Assembly: GCA_016280955.1 (NCBI GenBank)
Contig: JAEEHV010000043.1
Coordinates: 62,001 to 126,000, forward strand
DNA: 64,000 nucleotides
Direction: 5' to 3'
Origin: Candidatus Gastranaerophilales bacterium
GTDB lineage: Bacteria > Cyanobacteriota > Vampirovibrionia > Gastranaerophilales > Gastranaerophilaceae
This document shows, one piece after another, positions 35,175 through 45,495 of the stretch. Every line of letters begins with the position of its first letter. Within the stretch, counting starts at the first letter, position 1. A program made the position numbers and the translations under genes. A model generated the notes under the pieces. The model had not been told where the DNA came from, searched no databases, and saw only the letters and a list, made by a program, of their open reading frames with translations.

Positions 35175-35798
35175 TTATCTTTGTATAGCTTTATCAATAA
35201 TAATAAATACATTAACAAGAATAAATCCGAGCAGTAATCCTGCCAAAATATCACTTAAATAATGTGCATTTTGCCACATCCTTGCTAATGCAATCAAAAA
35301 TATCAACAAACCGAAGAATATAATAAGAAAATTTCTCCAAAAGTCACTTTTAACATGCAAATGAACAAGGTAAATTATAATTCCGTAGAAACACATTGAT
35401 GCAGTACAGTGTCCCGAAGGGAAACTCCATCCGGATTGTTCTGCACCGTCAGGTCTTGTTCTGCATACAAAATCTTTAATTAAATCCTTCAATAAATATG
35501 CAACCTGAGTAAATAAAATCAGCATAAAGGTTCTCAGAAAATATCTGTGAGAAAGAAATGTACAGGCTGCAGCAATTTGCGGCCATAACAAATTATTTGC
35601 ATATCCGTACTTCATTACAAATAAAGGTATGTATGCCGGTAATGGTGACAGAACTTGTTGCACCGAACGTAAAATTGCAGAATCAGTTTCCCGCATACCC
35701 GGAAGATACAATACCAATAACGTTAATATTGCAAATATAACAACTGATATACCTATATAATTCCAATTTATTGCAATGCTGTATTCTTTATTTTTCAT
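35175..35798 (-). CDS. PAP2-family membrane phosphatase
   Basis: The 207-residue protein has five to six membrane helices and the three PAP2 motifs: KDFVCRTRP (K-x6-R-P type), PSGHCTASM, and ARMWQNAHYLSD (x-R-x5-H-x3-D). Such enzymes remove phosphate from undecaprenyl diphosphate, phosphatidic acid or lipid A. The exact substrate cannot be told. GGAAG precedes the ATG. Confidence 0.88.
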   Translation of the reverse strand: MKNKEYSIAINWNYIGISVVIFAILTLLVLYLPGMRETDSAILRSVQQVLSPLPAYIPLFVMKYGYANNLLWPQIAAACTFLSHRYFLRTFMLILFTQVAYLLKDLIKDFVCRTRPDGAEQSGWSFPSGHCTASMCFYGIIIYLVHLHVKSDFWRNFLIIFFGLLIFLIALARMWQNAHYLSDILAGLLLGFILVNVFIIIDKAIQR

Positions 35799-35820
35799 AT
35801 ACTTCCATCTTTGTAATTAA

Positions 35821-36309
35821 CTAAATTCCACCCTTGATTTTTACAATTTTATCAATAATTGATGCACATATTGGAGCTAATTCACTTATACATACCGCAA
35901 AAAAGAAAATCAGTGCAAATGTTGCAAAAAACTTTTGTATATCAGAAAACAAAAAGGTTTTATTTTTTCTGTAATTTTCAATTCCTTTGTATTCATCCGT
36001 AAACGGTTTCAAAGGAAGTTTTTCTTCAAACTTCTCAATAACTTCAGCATACTTAATTTTAATGAGTACATTGTATGAATCGACATTCATCCACCACAAT
36101 GTAGATACTGCAACACCAAAAAAAGCAAAAATAAGAGTTGCGGATATTCTATCCAGAAAAATAACATTACTTGTAAAAATTAATGCAAAAACGAGAACGA
36201 CAACTGCTGTCATATAAAATTTATTTGTCTGGAAATTTCTGTTGATAAAATTTTCCTTTTGTTCGGAATACAATTTATATTCCTGAAAAATAATATAATC
36301 TTTATCCAT
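35821..36309 (-). CDS. RipA-like small membrane protein (putative)
   Basis: The 162-residue protein has four predicted membrane helices in two pairs (about 30-50, 55-75, and 125-155), with a loop between the pairs reading [20 protein letters not shown] and [20 protein letters not shown]. That loop, W-W-x-x-x-x-S-Y followed by K-x-x-x-I ... LP-x-x-P-F/Y, resembles the RipA family of octameric membrane proteins, of uncertain function. The gene overlaps the end of ftsH by 8 bases and is translationally coupled to it. Confidence 0.6.
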   Translation of the reverse strand: MDKDYIIFQEYKLYSEQKENFINRNFQTNKFYMTAVVVLVFALIFTSNVIFLDRISATLIFAFFGVAVSTLWWMNVDSYNVLIKIKYAEVIEKFEEKLPLKPFTDEYKGIENYRKNKTFLFSDIQKFFATFALIFFFAVCISELAPICASIIDKIVKIKGGI

Positions 36310-38245
36310 TATTTTCTTCTCCTTTTTCAGCTATTTGTTCTCCATCCTTTTTTGATTCATATACGGTATCAGGGCTGATTACTCCATCTCTGATACCTTT
36401 AACATGGTTCATCATGTTATCAAATTCTTTTTCATCCAAAGTTTCTTTTTCAAGTAATTGTTTTGCAATAAATTCAAGCATATCTCTGTTTTCAGTTAAA
36501 AGATTTTTTGCCTGCTGATATTGATTATCAACAATTTTCTTAATTTCTTTATCAATATCGGCTGCAATCTCCTCGGAAAAATCTCTTGTATGCCCAAAGT
36601 TTCTTCCCATGAATACGTGCTCCTGATCTTTACCATACGCAAGATTTCCCATTTTTTCGCTCATACCGTATGTCTGAACCATACTTCTTGCCAAAGCCGA
36701 AACTTTTTCCAAATCGTTTGAGGCTCCTGTTGTTATATTATCTTTACCATAAATTATTTCTTCCGCAACACGACCGCCAAGAATCATTGTTATCCGGTCT
36801 AAAAGCTGATTTTTTCGCATTGTCAGGTGGTCTTTTTCCGGAAGGGTCAGTGTAATACCAAGAGCCATTCCCCTCGGAATTATAGAAACTTTATGCAGCG
36901 GATCACAATCCTTTAACAATTTTGCCAAAAGTGCATGTCCTACTTCGTGATATGCAGTATTTTCCTTTTCTTCATCCGAGATTATTCTGCTTTTCTTTTC
37001 AGGACCTGCCATAACTTTATCTATAGCTTCCTCTAAATCAGGCATTTCAATTTCTGATTTATTATGACGTGCAGCAAGCAAAGCAGCTTCATTGAGCAAA
37101 TTGGATAAATCCGCACCTGTGAAACCGGGAGTACGTTTTGCCAAAGTTTTTATATCAACTTCTTTTGCAAGCGGTTTATTTTTGGCATGTACATTCAAAA
37201 TCTGTTCTCTGCCCAATACATCAGGTTTATTAATAACAATCTGCCTGTCAAATCTTCCCGGTCTTAAAAGTGCATTATCTAAGATATCCGGTCTGTTTGT
37301 TGCAGCAAGAATAATTATATTTGTGTTTTCATCAAACCCGTCCATTTCAACCAATAATTGGTTTAAAGTTTGTTCTCTTTCATCATGACCGCCGCCCAAA
37401 CCGGCACCTCTCTGACGACCTACAGCATCAATTTCATCTATAAACACAATACAGGGCTGATGTTTTTTTGCCTGTTCAAACAAATCTCTTACACGGGAAG
37501 CACCAACACCGACAAACATTTCAACGAAGTCAGAACCGCTTATTGAGAAAAACGGAACACCGGCTTCTCCGGCAACAGCCTTTGCCATAAGAGTTTTACC
37601 AGTACCGGGAGCACCGACGAGCAATACACCTTTTGGAATTTTTGCACCAAGTTTTACATACTTATCGCTGTGTTTCAGAAAATCAACAATTTCTTCAAGT
37701 TCTTTTCTTTCTTCATCAATACCTGCAACATCTTTGAATGTTGTTTTGACTTTGCTGTCCATAAGCATTTTTGCTCTGCTTTTTCCAAAAGACATCGCCT
37801 GGGCACCACCCGCCTGAATTGATTTAACAATTAAGAGCAAAATTCCCAAAACAAGAATTATTGTAAAAAGAGATGAACCAAAACCCAATATGGAACCTGA
37901 CTCGGCTTTTGTTGCATTAACTTCAACATTATTTGCCTCTAATTTACCCAAAACATCAGAATTTTCAGGCAGCACAACTTTGTATTGAATTTGAGGCGGT
38001 TTAACTTCTCCCAATATCGGATTAGGTGTTGTCTGCTTTGCCTCAGGCTGCTTAACAGGCTTGGCTATAAGAACATCTTTACCTATTTCAACACTTTTTA
38101 TTTCGTTATTTTCTACTTTTTGTATAAAATTTGTATATGATAATTCCTTAGTATCCGATGTAGGAGCAGTAAACAGCATTGATATAAATGCCAGCACCAT
38201 AATCCCCAAAATTACATACATTCCTATAGATTGGTTTTTATTCAT
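36302..38245 (-). CDS. ftsH: ATP-dependent zinc metalloprotease FtsH
   Basis: FtsH is a membrane-bound hexameric AAA+ protease that degrades misfolded or regulatory proteins. The 647-residue protein has two N-terminal membrane helices (about 6-26 and 125-145), Walker [21 protein letters not shown], pore residues in [17 protein letters not shown], Walker [17 protein letters not shown], the second region of homology around [11 protein letters not shown], and the zinc motif HEVGH in [22 protein letters not shown] site precedes the ATG. It is coupled downstream to a small membrane gene. Confidence 0.97.
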   Translation of the reverse strand: MNKNQSIGMYVILGIMVLAFISMLFTAPTSDTKELSYTNFIQKVENNEIKSVEIGKDVLIAKPVKQPEAKQTTPNPILGEVKPPQIQYKVVLPENSDVLGKLEANNVEVNATKAESGSILGFGSSLFTIILVLGILLLIVKSIQAGGAQAMSFGKSRAKMLMDSKVKTTFKDVAGIDEERKELEEIVDFLKHSDKYVKLGAKIPKGVLLVGAPGTGKTLMAKAVAGEAGVPFFSISGSDFVEMFVGVGASRVRDLFEQAKKHQPCIVFIDEIDAVGRQRGAGLGGGHDEREQTLNQLLVEMDGFDENTNIIILAATNRPDILDNALLRPGRFDRQIVINKPDVLGREQILNVHAKNKPLAKEVDIKTLAKRTPGFTGADLSNLLNEAALLAARHNKSEIEMPDLEEAIDKVMAGPEKKSRIISDEEKENTAYHEVGHALLAKLLKDCDPLHKVSIIPRGMALGITLTLPEKDHLTMRKNQLLDRITMILGGRVAEEIIYGKDNITTGASNDLEKVSALARSMVQTYGMSEKMGNLAYGKDQEHVFMGRNFGHTRDFSEEIAADIDKEIKKIVDNQYQQAKNLLTENRDMLEFIAKQLLEKETLDEKEFDNMMNHVKGIRDGVISPDTVYESKKDGEQIAEKGEENNG

Positions 38246-38411
38246 GATTCTCCCTCTTATTTATTTACAGGTATTATACCAAAAAAGAGATAAGCGGTAA
38301 ATAGATAGTGCGGCATTATATTTTATTTTATAAAATATATATTTTGGTGTTTTAATTTTGTTTAATCTGATTATTTGATATAATTAAATTGCAAAAATAA
38401 AGGACTGATTT

Positions 38412-39347
38412 ATGAATAATTACTCAAACAAAATTGCAATAACAACCGGCGATCCTAACGGAATCGGTACGGAAGTTACAATAAAAGCACTGAATATGCT
38501 GAATATTCCGCCAAGGGATATTGTTATTATCTCGAATCCGTTTGTACTGAATGCCTACGGTCATCTGAACAATAATTATGAGATAATAACCGTTGATTAT
38601 TCTTCTAAAGTTCGTGCCGGTGAGTTAACCGCAGAAGCGGGAGATTTTTCATTCAGATTGCTTAAAAAAGCTTGTGAAATCAAGCCTAAATTCATTGTAA
38701 CAGCACCGGTATCAAAAGAAGCTATGAATAAAGCCGGTCATAAATTTAACGGTCAAACCGAAGTCCTGCAAAAACTTCTGGCACATGGCGAACAAAAAGC
38801 AGAAATGCTTTTCGTTTCAAAAGACTTTAGAGTTTTATTGCTCACAAGACATCTGCCATTAAGTGAAGTAAGTAAAACTATAACAAAAGAATTTTTAATA
38901 GAAAAAATTGAAAGACTCAGAAGCTTTTTCCAATTAAAGCTAAATATTCAGAAACCGTCTTTTGCACTATGTGCTTTAAACCCGCATTCGGGTGAGAACG
39001 GATTACTGGGATATGAAGAAGAAAAATATATGATTCCGGCGATAGAAGCCGTGAGGTATCGTGGCATAAATATTACAAATCCGCTGCCTGCCGATACACT
39101 TTTTATTAAAGGGGTTCAGAATTATTTAAAAGGTGAAGCTCTGCCTTATGATTGTTATATTGCATGTTATCACGATCAGGGATTAATTCCGATAAAATCT
39201 GTTGCATCAGAAAAGACAGTAAATCTGACATTCGGACTTGATATAATAAGAACCTCTCCATGTCACGGAACAGCTTTTGATATTGCAGGAAAAAATATTG
39301 CCAACCCCGAATCCATGGCAGAAGCAATCAAATATTGTTTGTACTAA
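38412..39347 (+). CDS. pdxA: 4-hydroxythreonine-4-phosphate dehydrogenase PdxA
   Basis: PdxA is an NAD-dependent oxidative decarboxylase of the DXP-dependent vitamin B6 pathway. The 311-residue protein has the family motifs: ITTGDPNGIGTEV near the N terminus, TAPVSKEAMNKAGHKFNGQT, CALNPHSGENGLLGYEE, and YHDQGLIPIKSV with the metal-binding His/Asp. Length is typical (about 330). AAAGGA lies before the ATG. It is monocistronic. A repeat element occupies its 3' flank. Confidence 0.94.
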   Translation: MNNYSNKIAITTGDPNGIGTEVTIKALNMLNIPPRDIVIISNPFVLNAYGHLNNNYEIITVDYSSKVRAGELTAEAGDFSFRLLKKACEIKPKFIVTAPVSKEAMNKAGHKFNGQTEVLQKLLAHGEQKAEMLFVSKDFRVLLLTRHLPLSEVSKTITKEFLIEKIERLRSFFQLKLNIQKPSFALCALNPHSGENGLLGYEEEKYMIPAIEAVRYRGINITNPLPADTLFIKGVQNYLKGEALPYDCYIACYHDQGLIPIKSVASEKTVNLTFGLDIIRTSPCHGTAFDIAGKNIANPESMAEAIKYCLY

Positions 39348-39372
39348 CAATATTTGATAATGTTAATTATTT

Positions 39373-39834
39373 ATACATCATTTAATATATTTTGGTGTAT
39401 TAACAATCTCATGTTAACTTCATTTTCTTCTTCTCTCTATTTCGGAGGTAGAGAGAAGAAGAAAACGAAGCAAAAGAAGAAGAGAGACACCGGATTGAAC
39501 GGATAACCACAATGCCCTTTCGGGCATAAGATTGAATGGTTGGTTCGGCAAAGCCGAATCTACCTGCGGTGCTTTCGCAAGAACGAGACTATACATATTT
39601 GTTTTATTAAAAACATTACATATACAAGTTTTTACAATACGCAGTAGTGCAGGCTCTGCCTGCAGCAATCATTTAATTCATTCAGCCGAAGGCTGACCTG
39701 AGCATCCGTTCAGTCCGGCGTTTCTCTTCTTTTCTTGGTACTTCTTTTCTTCTCTTTATTTCGGAGGTAAAGAGAAGAAAAGAAGTACGTAAATAAGAAC
39801 TTATTTATACACCAAAATATATTTCTTGGTGTAT
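39373..39834. repeat. Inverted-repeat element 2 (large, nested hairpins)
   Basis: The outer ends (39373-39400 and 39805-39834) are inverted copies and each can fold on itself (ATACACCA...TGGTGTAT). Inverted similarity continues inward for about 125 bp, to CCGGATTGAACGGAT near 39491 and its complement near 39692-39710. Each arm holds a pyrimidine/purine hairpin with TTTCGGAGG loop: 39418-39470 (22 bp, one mismatch) and 39738-39788 (21 bp, perfect). The centre (about 39507-39690) has four small GC hairpins (for example 39512-39523) and no convincing gene. It fills most of the 543-bp gap between pdxA and rpoD. Confidence 0.78.
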
Positions 39835-39855
39835 TGCGATAAATTACAAATAAAT

Positions 39856-39885
39856 AAAAAAGAAGGCTTTTAAACCTTCTTTTTT
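39856..39885. terminator. Intrinsic terminator after rpoD
   Basis: AAAAAAGAAGG and CCTTCTTTTTT pair around an 8-base loop. On the minus strand the stem is followed by a T-run just after the rpoD stop. Confidence 0.8.
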
Positions 39886-39890
39886 ATTTA

Positions 39891-40988
39891 TTAATTTTCT
39901 ACGTATTCTCTTAAGCGTTTGCTTCTGTTCGGATGTCTTAATTTTCTGAGAGCCTTAGCTTCAATCTGTCTGATACGTTCTCTTGTTACACCAAACAACT
40001 GACCAACTTCTTCTAATGTTCTCTGACGACCGTCATCCATACCAAAACGAAGTCTTAAAACATCTCTTTCTCTCGGAGATAATGTGCAGAGAACTTCTGC
40101 CAAATCTTCTCTTAAAAGTTCAGAAGCTACTGTTTTAATCGGAGCATCTGCTTCCTTATCTTCAATAAAATCACCCAATCTTGAATCTTCTTCCTTACCG
40201 ATTGGTGTTTCGAGTGACAACGGTTCCTGCGCAATTTTAACAATTTCTCTTAATTTAGGAATTGAAACTCCCATCTCAACTGCAAGTTCTTCCTCGGTTG
40301 GTTTTCTTGAAAGCTCCTGAGCCAAACGTCTTGTAACTTTCTTTAACTTATTAATAGTTTCAACCATATGAACCGGAATACGGATTGTTCTTGCCTGATC
40401 GGCAATAGCTCTTGTAATAGCCTGTCTAATCCACCAGGTTGCATAAGTTGAGAACTTAAATCCTCTTTCATGGTCAAATTTTTCAGCTGCACGGATTAAA
40501 CCTAAATTACCTTCCTGAATCAAATCCAGGAACAACATGCCTCTGCCTACATATTTTTTTGCAATACTGACAACAAGTCTTAAATTTGCCTGAACAAGTT
40601 TTCTTTTTGCTATTGCAGCAGCCTTTGATTCGCCTTCAACAATTTTCTTTGCAAGTTCAATTTCTTCACTGGTTGATAAAAGTTTAATTCTTCCGATTTC
40701 TCTTAAATATAATCTTACAGGATCTTCAATTGTTCCTATCTTTTGAGCTTCTTCAACAGAAGCATCTCTTGAAGAATCAGAATCAATCATGTAAAAATCT
40801 TCGTTCTTAACCCCGTTTAATTTTGATGTGCTGATTATATCATCAATATTATCCGTACCTAAATCAGTTTCAATATAATCATCCTCGACATCTTCATCAA
40901 CACCTTTTTCTGAATCAAAATCAAGCATATCAAGATTTTCATCTTCTACACTTATAACTGATGAATGTGAATTTCTTTTTTGAGTCAT
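39891..40988 (-). CDS. rpoD: Primary sigma factor RpoD (sigma-70)
   Basis: The 365-residue housekeeping sigma factor has a short acidic N-terminal part (about 85 residues), then region 1.2 ([19 protein letters not shown]), region 2 ([20 protein letters not shown], then [20 protein letters not shown]), region 3 ([20 protein letters not shown]) and the region 4.2 helix-turn-helix ([20 protein letters not shown]). The size is like cyanobacterial SigA. It follows dnaG by 2 bp: the macromolecular synthesis operon without rpsU. GGAG precedes the ATG. Confidence 0.97.
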   Translation of the reverse strand: MTQKRNSHSSVISVEDENLDMLDFDSEKGVDEDVEDDYIETDLGTDNIDDIISTSKLNGVKNEDFYMIDSDSSRDASVEEAQKIGTIEDPVRLYLREIGRIKLLSTSEEIELAKKIVEGESKAAAIAKRKLVQANLRLVVSIAKKYVGRGMLFLDLIQEGNLGLIRAAEKFDHERGFKFSTYATWWIRQAITRAIADQARTIRIPVHMVETINKLKKVTRRLAQELSRKPTEEELAVEMGVSIPKLREIVKIAQEPLSLETPIGKEEDSRLGDFIEDKEADAPIKTVASELLREDLAEVLCTLSPRERDVLRLRFGMDDGRQRTLEEVGQLFGVTRERIRQIEAKALRKLRHPNRSKRLREYVEN

Positions 40989-40990
40989 TA

Positions 40991-42871
40991 TTAATCTCCA
41001 GTCCTTAACTTAATTTTATCTCTTAGTTGAATCTGCATCTTCAGAGCTTCGATTTCATCATCATTAACTTGTTTATACCTTTGTTGAATTTCTGCTTTTT
41101 CTTTTTCCGTATATAACCTGTTAAGTCTTGAAACATTTTCTCTGACTGCACGCTCAAATTCTTCTGCATCCAGACCATTAAAGGCTTCTGAAAGTCCTAT
41201 GATATCAGTTAGAATTTGGGTTAAATTATCATCCTCAATGAATTCCGTATACAAGTTCTTTGTCAAATCTCTAACATTATTTATTGTACATGCCAATTTG
41301 TCAATTGTATTTTTTACAATTATTAACGTTTCATCTCGAATGATATTTTCGGGTAATAATTCTTTAAGTTGTTGGTAACTTAATGGACTATCTGTTGATA
41401 GAAAAACGCTCAATAAATTTTTTTGCACTTTTTCTTCGAATTGTAAAGATTTTGTTACATTTTTTTTATTATCCGCCGCATTATAATGATAGTCCTCTTT
41501 TATTCGTGCTTTATTTAACTCTTTAATCAAAGCTTTTTCATCAACATCAATAATCGGAGCAACCATTTTTACATACTCCGACTGAACAATGTTATTGTTA
41601 ACATCTTTTAAAATCTCTATAACCTGAGAAACCAGCTCGGATTTTTCCTGCGGAGTTTTGGCTTCTGATTTATTTTTCAGAGTATTATTGAGTAAAAAGT
41701 CTATCAGAAGCGGTGCATTTTTGGCATGCTCCAAATATGCCTCACCGCCCATTGTCCTGATAAATTCATCCGGATCCTTTCCCTGTGGCGGTGAAACAAC
41801 TCTGATTTCACATGCATATTTATCATCCATGACTGTTGAAATATGACTTTCATCAAACTGCTTTATTTTACCTATCGAAGAAAGTGTTTCTTTAATTACT
41901 GAGCTTCCTCTTTTTGTTGCGTTTACCCCTGCTTTGTCAGTATCAAAAGAAAGATAAATTCTTCTTGATTTTGTATAACGTGATATAAGTTTTACGTGTT
42001 CCGGCGTCAAAGCTGTTCCGCAGGAACCTACGGCATTTTTTACTCCGTGAGCCTGAGCTGATATTACATCAAAATACCCTTCCATAATAATCACACCGTC
42101 CTGCTCTTTTATAGCTTCGAGTGCAGTATCCATACCGAATAAAATACGGCTTTTGTTGTATATAAGAGATTCTGATGAGTTAAGGTATTTTGCAGCCTCA
42201 CCGTCTTTTACGGCTCTTGCACCGAATGCAACACATTCACCCTGCTCATTTCGTATGGGTATAATTACTCTGTTTCGGAATCTGTCTATCCAACCGCCAT
42301 TATTTGATTTTAAAATAAGTCCTGCTTTTTCAAGAACTTCATCCGTAAAATCTTTTTTCAGGGCTTTGTATAAGGAATCGTACTTATTTGGAGCAAAACC
42401 AAGATTGTACGTATTAATAATATCATCTGTTATATCACGTTTTTTTAAAAGTTCCATGCCGGTTTTTGCGTCAGCAGTATATAAATAATCGTGATAAAAA
42501 TCTGATGCTCTTTTGCATGCAGAAAGCATTTCTTTTTTAATGTTTTTATTTTCGTTATTTGCGTGAAATTTTTTGGGAAGTTCGAACCCAAACTTGTCAG
42601 CAAGTTCGAATATAACGTCTTTATATTCTCTGTTTTGAATTTTAACGAGAAAATTCAGTGCATCACCGCCGGCACCGCATGAAAAACATTTATAAATACC
42701 TTTAGAAGGGCTTACGGACATAGATGGTTTTTTATCATTATGAAACGGGCAAAGCCCCCAATAGTTAGCACCGCTTTTTCTTAAAGCAACGTACTGAGAT
42801 ACAACGTCAACTATATCCAATCTATCCTTGATAAGTGATATTAATTCCTCAAATGAACTGACCTGAACCAT
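40991..42871 (-). CDS. dnaG: DNA primase DnaG
   Basis: DnaG synthesises RNA primers for replication. The 626-residue protein has an N-terminal zinc domain ([20 protein letters not shown], then [15 protein letters not shown]), the RNA polymerase core ([20 protein letters not shown]) and TOPRIM ([30 protein letters not shown]), then a helicase-interaction tail. A TTG at 42889 would add six residues but lies inside the promoter region. The ATG at 42871 is preceded by TGCTATAAT (-10 at 42878-42883) only six bases away, with no binding site, so the message is probably leaderless. Confidence 0.96.
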   Translation of the reverse strand: MVQVSSFEELISLIKDRLDIVDVVSQYVALRKSGANYWGLCPFHNDKKPSMSVSPSKGIYKCFSCGAGGDALNFLVKIQNREYKDVIFELADKFGFELPKKFHANNENKNIKKEMLSACKRASDFYHDYLYTADAKTGMELLKKRDITDDIINTYNLGFAPNKYDSLYKALKKDFTDEVLEKAGLILKSNNGGWIDRFRNRVIIPIRNEQGECVAFGARAVKDGEAAKYLNSSESLIYNKSRILFGMDTALEAIKEQDGVIIMEGYFDVISAQAHGVKNAVGSCGTALTPEHVKLISRYTKSRRIYLSFDTDKAGVNATKRGSSVIKETLSSIGKIKQFDESHISTVMDDKYACEIRVVSPPQGKDPDEFIRTMGGEAYLEHAKNAPLLIDFLLNNTLKNKSEAKTPQEKSELVSQVIEILKDVNNNIVQSEYVKMVAPIIDVDEKALIKELNKARIKEDYHYNAADNKKNVTKSLQFEEKVQKNLLSVFLSTDSPLSYQQLKELLPENIIRDETLIIVKNTIDKLACTINNVRDLTKNLYTEFIEDDNLTQILTDIIGLSEAFNGLDAEEFERAVRENVSRLNRLYTEKEKAEIQQRYKQVNDDEIEALKMQIQLRDKIKLRTGD

Positions 42872-42929
42872 ACCGGCATTATAGCACAAACAGAAACAAA
42901 TCTCAGTAACATAAAAAACATGTTAATGC

Positions 42930-42935
42930 TATAAT
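42930..42935 (+). promoter_or_regulatory. -10 box of the tRNA-Ser gene
   Basis: TATAAT, with TGC in front (extended -10), ends 14 bases before the mature 5' end of the tRNA. No good -35 box is seen. Confidence 0.5.
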
Positions 42936-42949
42936 TGATACAAGGTAAT

Positions 42950-43036
42950 GGAGAGGTGTCCGAGCGGTTTAAGGTGACGACCTCGAAAGTCGTTGTAGGG
43001 GTAACTCTACCGCGGGTTCGAATCCCGCCCTCTCCG
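42950..43036 (+). tRNA. tRNA-Ser(CGA)
   Basis: The 87-base tRNA folds cleanly. Acceptor GGAGAGG pairs with CCTCTCC at the 3' end, with discriminator G and no encoded CCA. The anticodon stem ACGAC/GTCGT surrounds loop CTCGAAA, giving anticodon CGA (reads UCG). A long variable arm (GTAGGGGTAACTCTAC) marks the class II serine type, and the T arm GCGGG-TTCGAAT-CCCGC is standard. A T-run directly after it can act as terminator. The last 16 bases are repeated downstream at 43206-43221. Confidence 0.97.
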
Positions 43037-43288
43037 TTTTTTTTTTGCATTTTAAACTTTTTGTGTGTAGAAAGAGCGAGGATGAGAAGCCGCTTTGTGC
43101 GGGTTCGAGCGAGGAGTGAGCAGAGGCTGAAGTGCTTTTGCCTATTGTACGATTAGTACAATAGGTAAAACACGGAATTGCCGTTTATTGCGAACGACTC
43201 AAGACAATCCCGCCCTCTCCGTTTTTTTTTGCATTTTAAACTTATTGTGTTAAGAAAGGGCGAGGATGAGAAGCCGCATTTATGTGGG
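43021..43288. repeat. Direct repeat containing the tRNA-Ser 3' end (two copies)
   Basis: The stretch 43021-43102 (starting with AATCCCGCCCTCTCCG, the end of the tRNA) recurs at 43206-43288 with a few differences, 185 bp further on. Both copies continue through a T-run, GCATTTTAAACTT, and GCGAGGATGAGAAGCCGC. A duplicated tRNA 3' end is what integrated elements leave at an attachment site, but no integrase gene is present. Confidence 0.85.
43101..43223. repeat. Intact copy of a ~123-bp dispersed repeat
   Basis: It contains GGGTTCGAGCGAGGAGTGAG, a perfect 10-bp inverted repeat CCTATTGTAC/GTACAATAGG around GATTA (43141-43165), and ends in the tRNA 3'-end copy. Its left part recurs at 45182-45236 and its right part at 47022-47096. 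The rest of the 739-bp gap 43037-43775 has three copies of TAGTTTGAGAAT (one inverted, 43310-43500) and no gene. Confidence 0.85.
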
Positions 43289-43775
43289 TGTAATTTTTCT
43301 GATAGTTTGAGAATTTGGTAAACTTTTTAAATTGGCTCTAATACCCCATAAACATTATATCCTTGCGGTCGGAAGTTCTTAAAAATAAAATTCTCAAACT
43401 ACCTCAAATTACCCTTTTTGGGCGTCAAATTTCCCTCAAAAGAATTTTGATTTTTTCAAGCTATGCCTGTGTTTTAGATATAGTTTGAGAATTTTGGTAT
43501 AGTTGTAAAGTAACAATAAGAATGAGAAAAATTCAAGTAGGCTAAAATGTAGTATATACAAAGCTTTAGCAGTTATTTTAGGGTTTTGGAAATTTAGAAA
43601 ATTTTCAAACAGAACTTTTTCTTTGATTTTTTATTGTGTTAAAAGCCAAAATTCAATAATAGATTAAAAATTTTTTATTCAAAAAGTAACAAATAATTTG
43701 AGAAATTTTAAAATTTTTCACGAAAACGGAACCTAAAAGGAACTTTTTTGCGGAACCAAGCGGAACTCAATCATA

Positions 43776-45035
43776 TCAAAATAATGGATACGTTGCCTCA
43801 AAGTCTCCTAATGTATACTTAATTCTTGTATTGTGAAATATTGGACTGTCAACTTTTGAACTACGTATTCCTGTATATTTTTGTATAACATTTTCACCAT
43901 CCAGTATTTTGAGTTCAAATTCCGAATTACGGCGTTGAAATACGAATTTGTAATTATTGTATTCTTTATTTGTATTTGTATAATAATCATATACTTGTTT
44001 ATAAAAATTTAATTCATTATCTGTTACAGCTTCTTCCACAGAAGGGCTGCAATATTCATATTGAGAACGAGAAGTACTTACTACCATATTACGAGGTCTA
44101 TCATCTGTTTTATTTTGTTTGTTCAATTCAGTAATATAACTTTTTTCTCCTTCTATTAATTGTTCATACATTTTTTCTTGTTTTTGTAACGAAGACTTAT
44201 CAATAACTCGATCTTTTATTTCTGGTCTAGAAATAGAAAATGTACAAAAATGATTTTCTCCGTTATAATCTTTAAAAAAGTGTAAAGAACAATAATCTGC
44301 TTTTTCATCAGCCAATAATGTTTTATCATTATATTTTATTACAGCACCCTTTGGAATTACTATTTCTTTGCTTATAGGTTGTACATTAAATATAAATTCT
44401 TTTTCTTCCGGTAATTTTGTAAAATCGATAGAGTATAATTCGCCATCATCTGATATTGCATAATACTTATCTTCATTTTTAGCTATATCAAAAAACGAAT
44501 AATCTTTATCGTAATTGCTTTTATAGTATTTGCTGAAAATATTACCATTTTTGTCCTTTACAAAAACTCTTGATGTATGTGGAGAGTTTAAATTTACTCC
44601 ATCATCTTCAAAAATTGTTGCCAAATCTTTAGTTGTTCCGTCGGGATATGTAATGGTTGAACCTTTTGGAATCTCAAAATCTTCTTTTATTGCATATTCG
44701 GCATTTTTATCTATTTGTGGATATCCAAATTCTGTCATTTGCAATTGTGTATCTTCAGGAAGTGTACCTGAATATTTCGGAATTTTATTTTCTTCTTTCT
44801 TTAACTCTGAAGCTTCATCTGATTTATCCTTTCTTTTTCTTCCCAGTCCAAACAACGTAAGAAGCCCTGCTTGAGTTGCCAATGTGCTGGGGGTATTATT
44901 CATATATTCAATATTTTGTTCATCCGTAAGATTATTTTTATGATTATGATTAATAACATTTGTTACAGCAACACTACTTGCCAATAATAATGTCGGAATC
45001 AAAACTTTTTTTGATGTAATTTTTGAAATTTGCAT
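43776..45035 (-). CDS. Hypothetical membrane-anchored or secreted protein, 419 aa
   Basis: Unrecognised. The N terminus MQISKITSKKVLIPTLLLAS is followed by SVAVTNVINHNH, a hydrophobic signal or anchor. A short hydrophobic stretch at 53-64 and a Lys/Glu-rich linker follow. The body has two similar beta-rich passages: AIKEDFEIPKGSTITYPDGT (about 115-134) and ISKEIVIPKGAVIKYNDKTL (about 222-241), so it may hold two copies of one domain. AGGTGA precedes the ATG. It lies among repeats beside tRNA-Ser, with no functional neighbour, and looks like accessory gene content. Confidence 0.7.
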   Translation of the reverse strand: MQISKITSKKVLIPTLLLASSVAVTNVINHNHKNNLTDEQNIEYMNNTPSTLATQAGLLTLFGLGRKRKDKSDEASELKKEENKIPKYSGTLPEDTQLQMTEFGYPQIDKNAEYAIKEDFEIPKGSTITYPDGTTKDLATIFEDDGVNLNSPHTSRVFVKDKNGNIFSKYYKSNYDKDYSFFDIAKNEDKYYAISDDGELYSIDFTKLPEEKEFIFNVQPISKEIVIPKGAVIKYNDKTLLADEKADYCSLHFFKDYNGENHFCTFSISRPEIKDRVIDKSSLQKQEKMYEQLIEGEKSYITELNKQNKTDDRPRNMVVSTSRSQYEYCSPSVEEAVTDNELNFYKQVYDYYTNTNKEYNNYKFVFQRRNSEFELKILDGENVIQKYTGIRSSKVDSPIFHNTRIKYTLGDFEATYPLF

Positions 45036-45181
45036 AAATCACCTATAAAATTTTCTACACACTTTACATAAAACATGTAAATACTAAAAATTGCTAAATT
45101 ATCTAAAAATATTACAAAAATATTACAAAAATTTCTAAAACTCCCTGTTACTTTTTCTCAAACCATGTGTTAATTTACAGT

Positions 45182-45236
45182 GGGTTCGAGCGAGGAGTGA
45201 GCAGAGGCTGAAGTGCTTTTACCTATTGTACGATTA
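45182..45236. repeat. Left half of a split copy of the dispersed repeat
   Basis: This matches 43101-43155 with one difference and stops after ACGATTA (45230-45236), in the loop of the palindrome. The matching right half begins with the same ACGATTA at 47022. Confidence 0.85.
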
Positions 45237-45274
45237 CCTTTTAACAGGACATTTGCTCGGAAGGGGTAAATGTC

Positions 45275-45301
45275 ATTGCGAGGGCAAAAGCCCGAAGCAA
45301 T
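45275..45301. repeat. REP-like palindrome and two further hairpins
   Basis: ATTGC-GA-GGGC and GCCC-GAA-GCAAT pair around AAAA, the well-known ATTGCGAG...GCAAT type of bacterial palindrome. Two other perfect hairpins follow in the same non-coding stretch (45237-45495): GGTTGACT/AGTCAACC at 45426-45443 and GTAGACT/AGTCTAC at 45455-45470. No gene is seen in this stretch. Confidence 0.6.
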
Positions 45302-45495
45302 CCAGCTTTTACCGATTTATAAAGGTCGGAAGTCGGTTGAGTTGAAAAGTCCGAAATGTCCGATTTTAGTAACAAAAATGTCCACTTTTTGCACCCTATT
45401 TGCACATATTTGTACTCATAAGTAGGGTTGACTTTAGTCAACCAAAATATATCAGTAGACTTCAGTCTACCCCACGAGCTGTTTTATGGATATAC

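Noticed and set aside
39420-39668. An 82-codon minus-strand frame inside inverted-repeat element 2
   Set aside because: It is built from the hairpin arms and GC palindromes of the element. The protein has no plausible composition and no binding site.
42935-43156. A 73-codon frame across tRNA-Ser
   Set aside because: It is a read-through of the tRNA and the repeats after it; the tRNA explains the sequence.
43037-43775. CRISPR array in the repeat-rich gap after tRNA-Ser
   Set aside because: The repeats are few, long, irregularly spaced and partly inverted, with no regular spacer pattern and no cas gene in the window.
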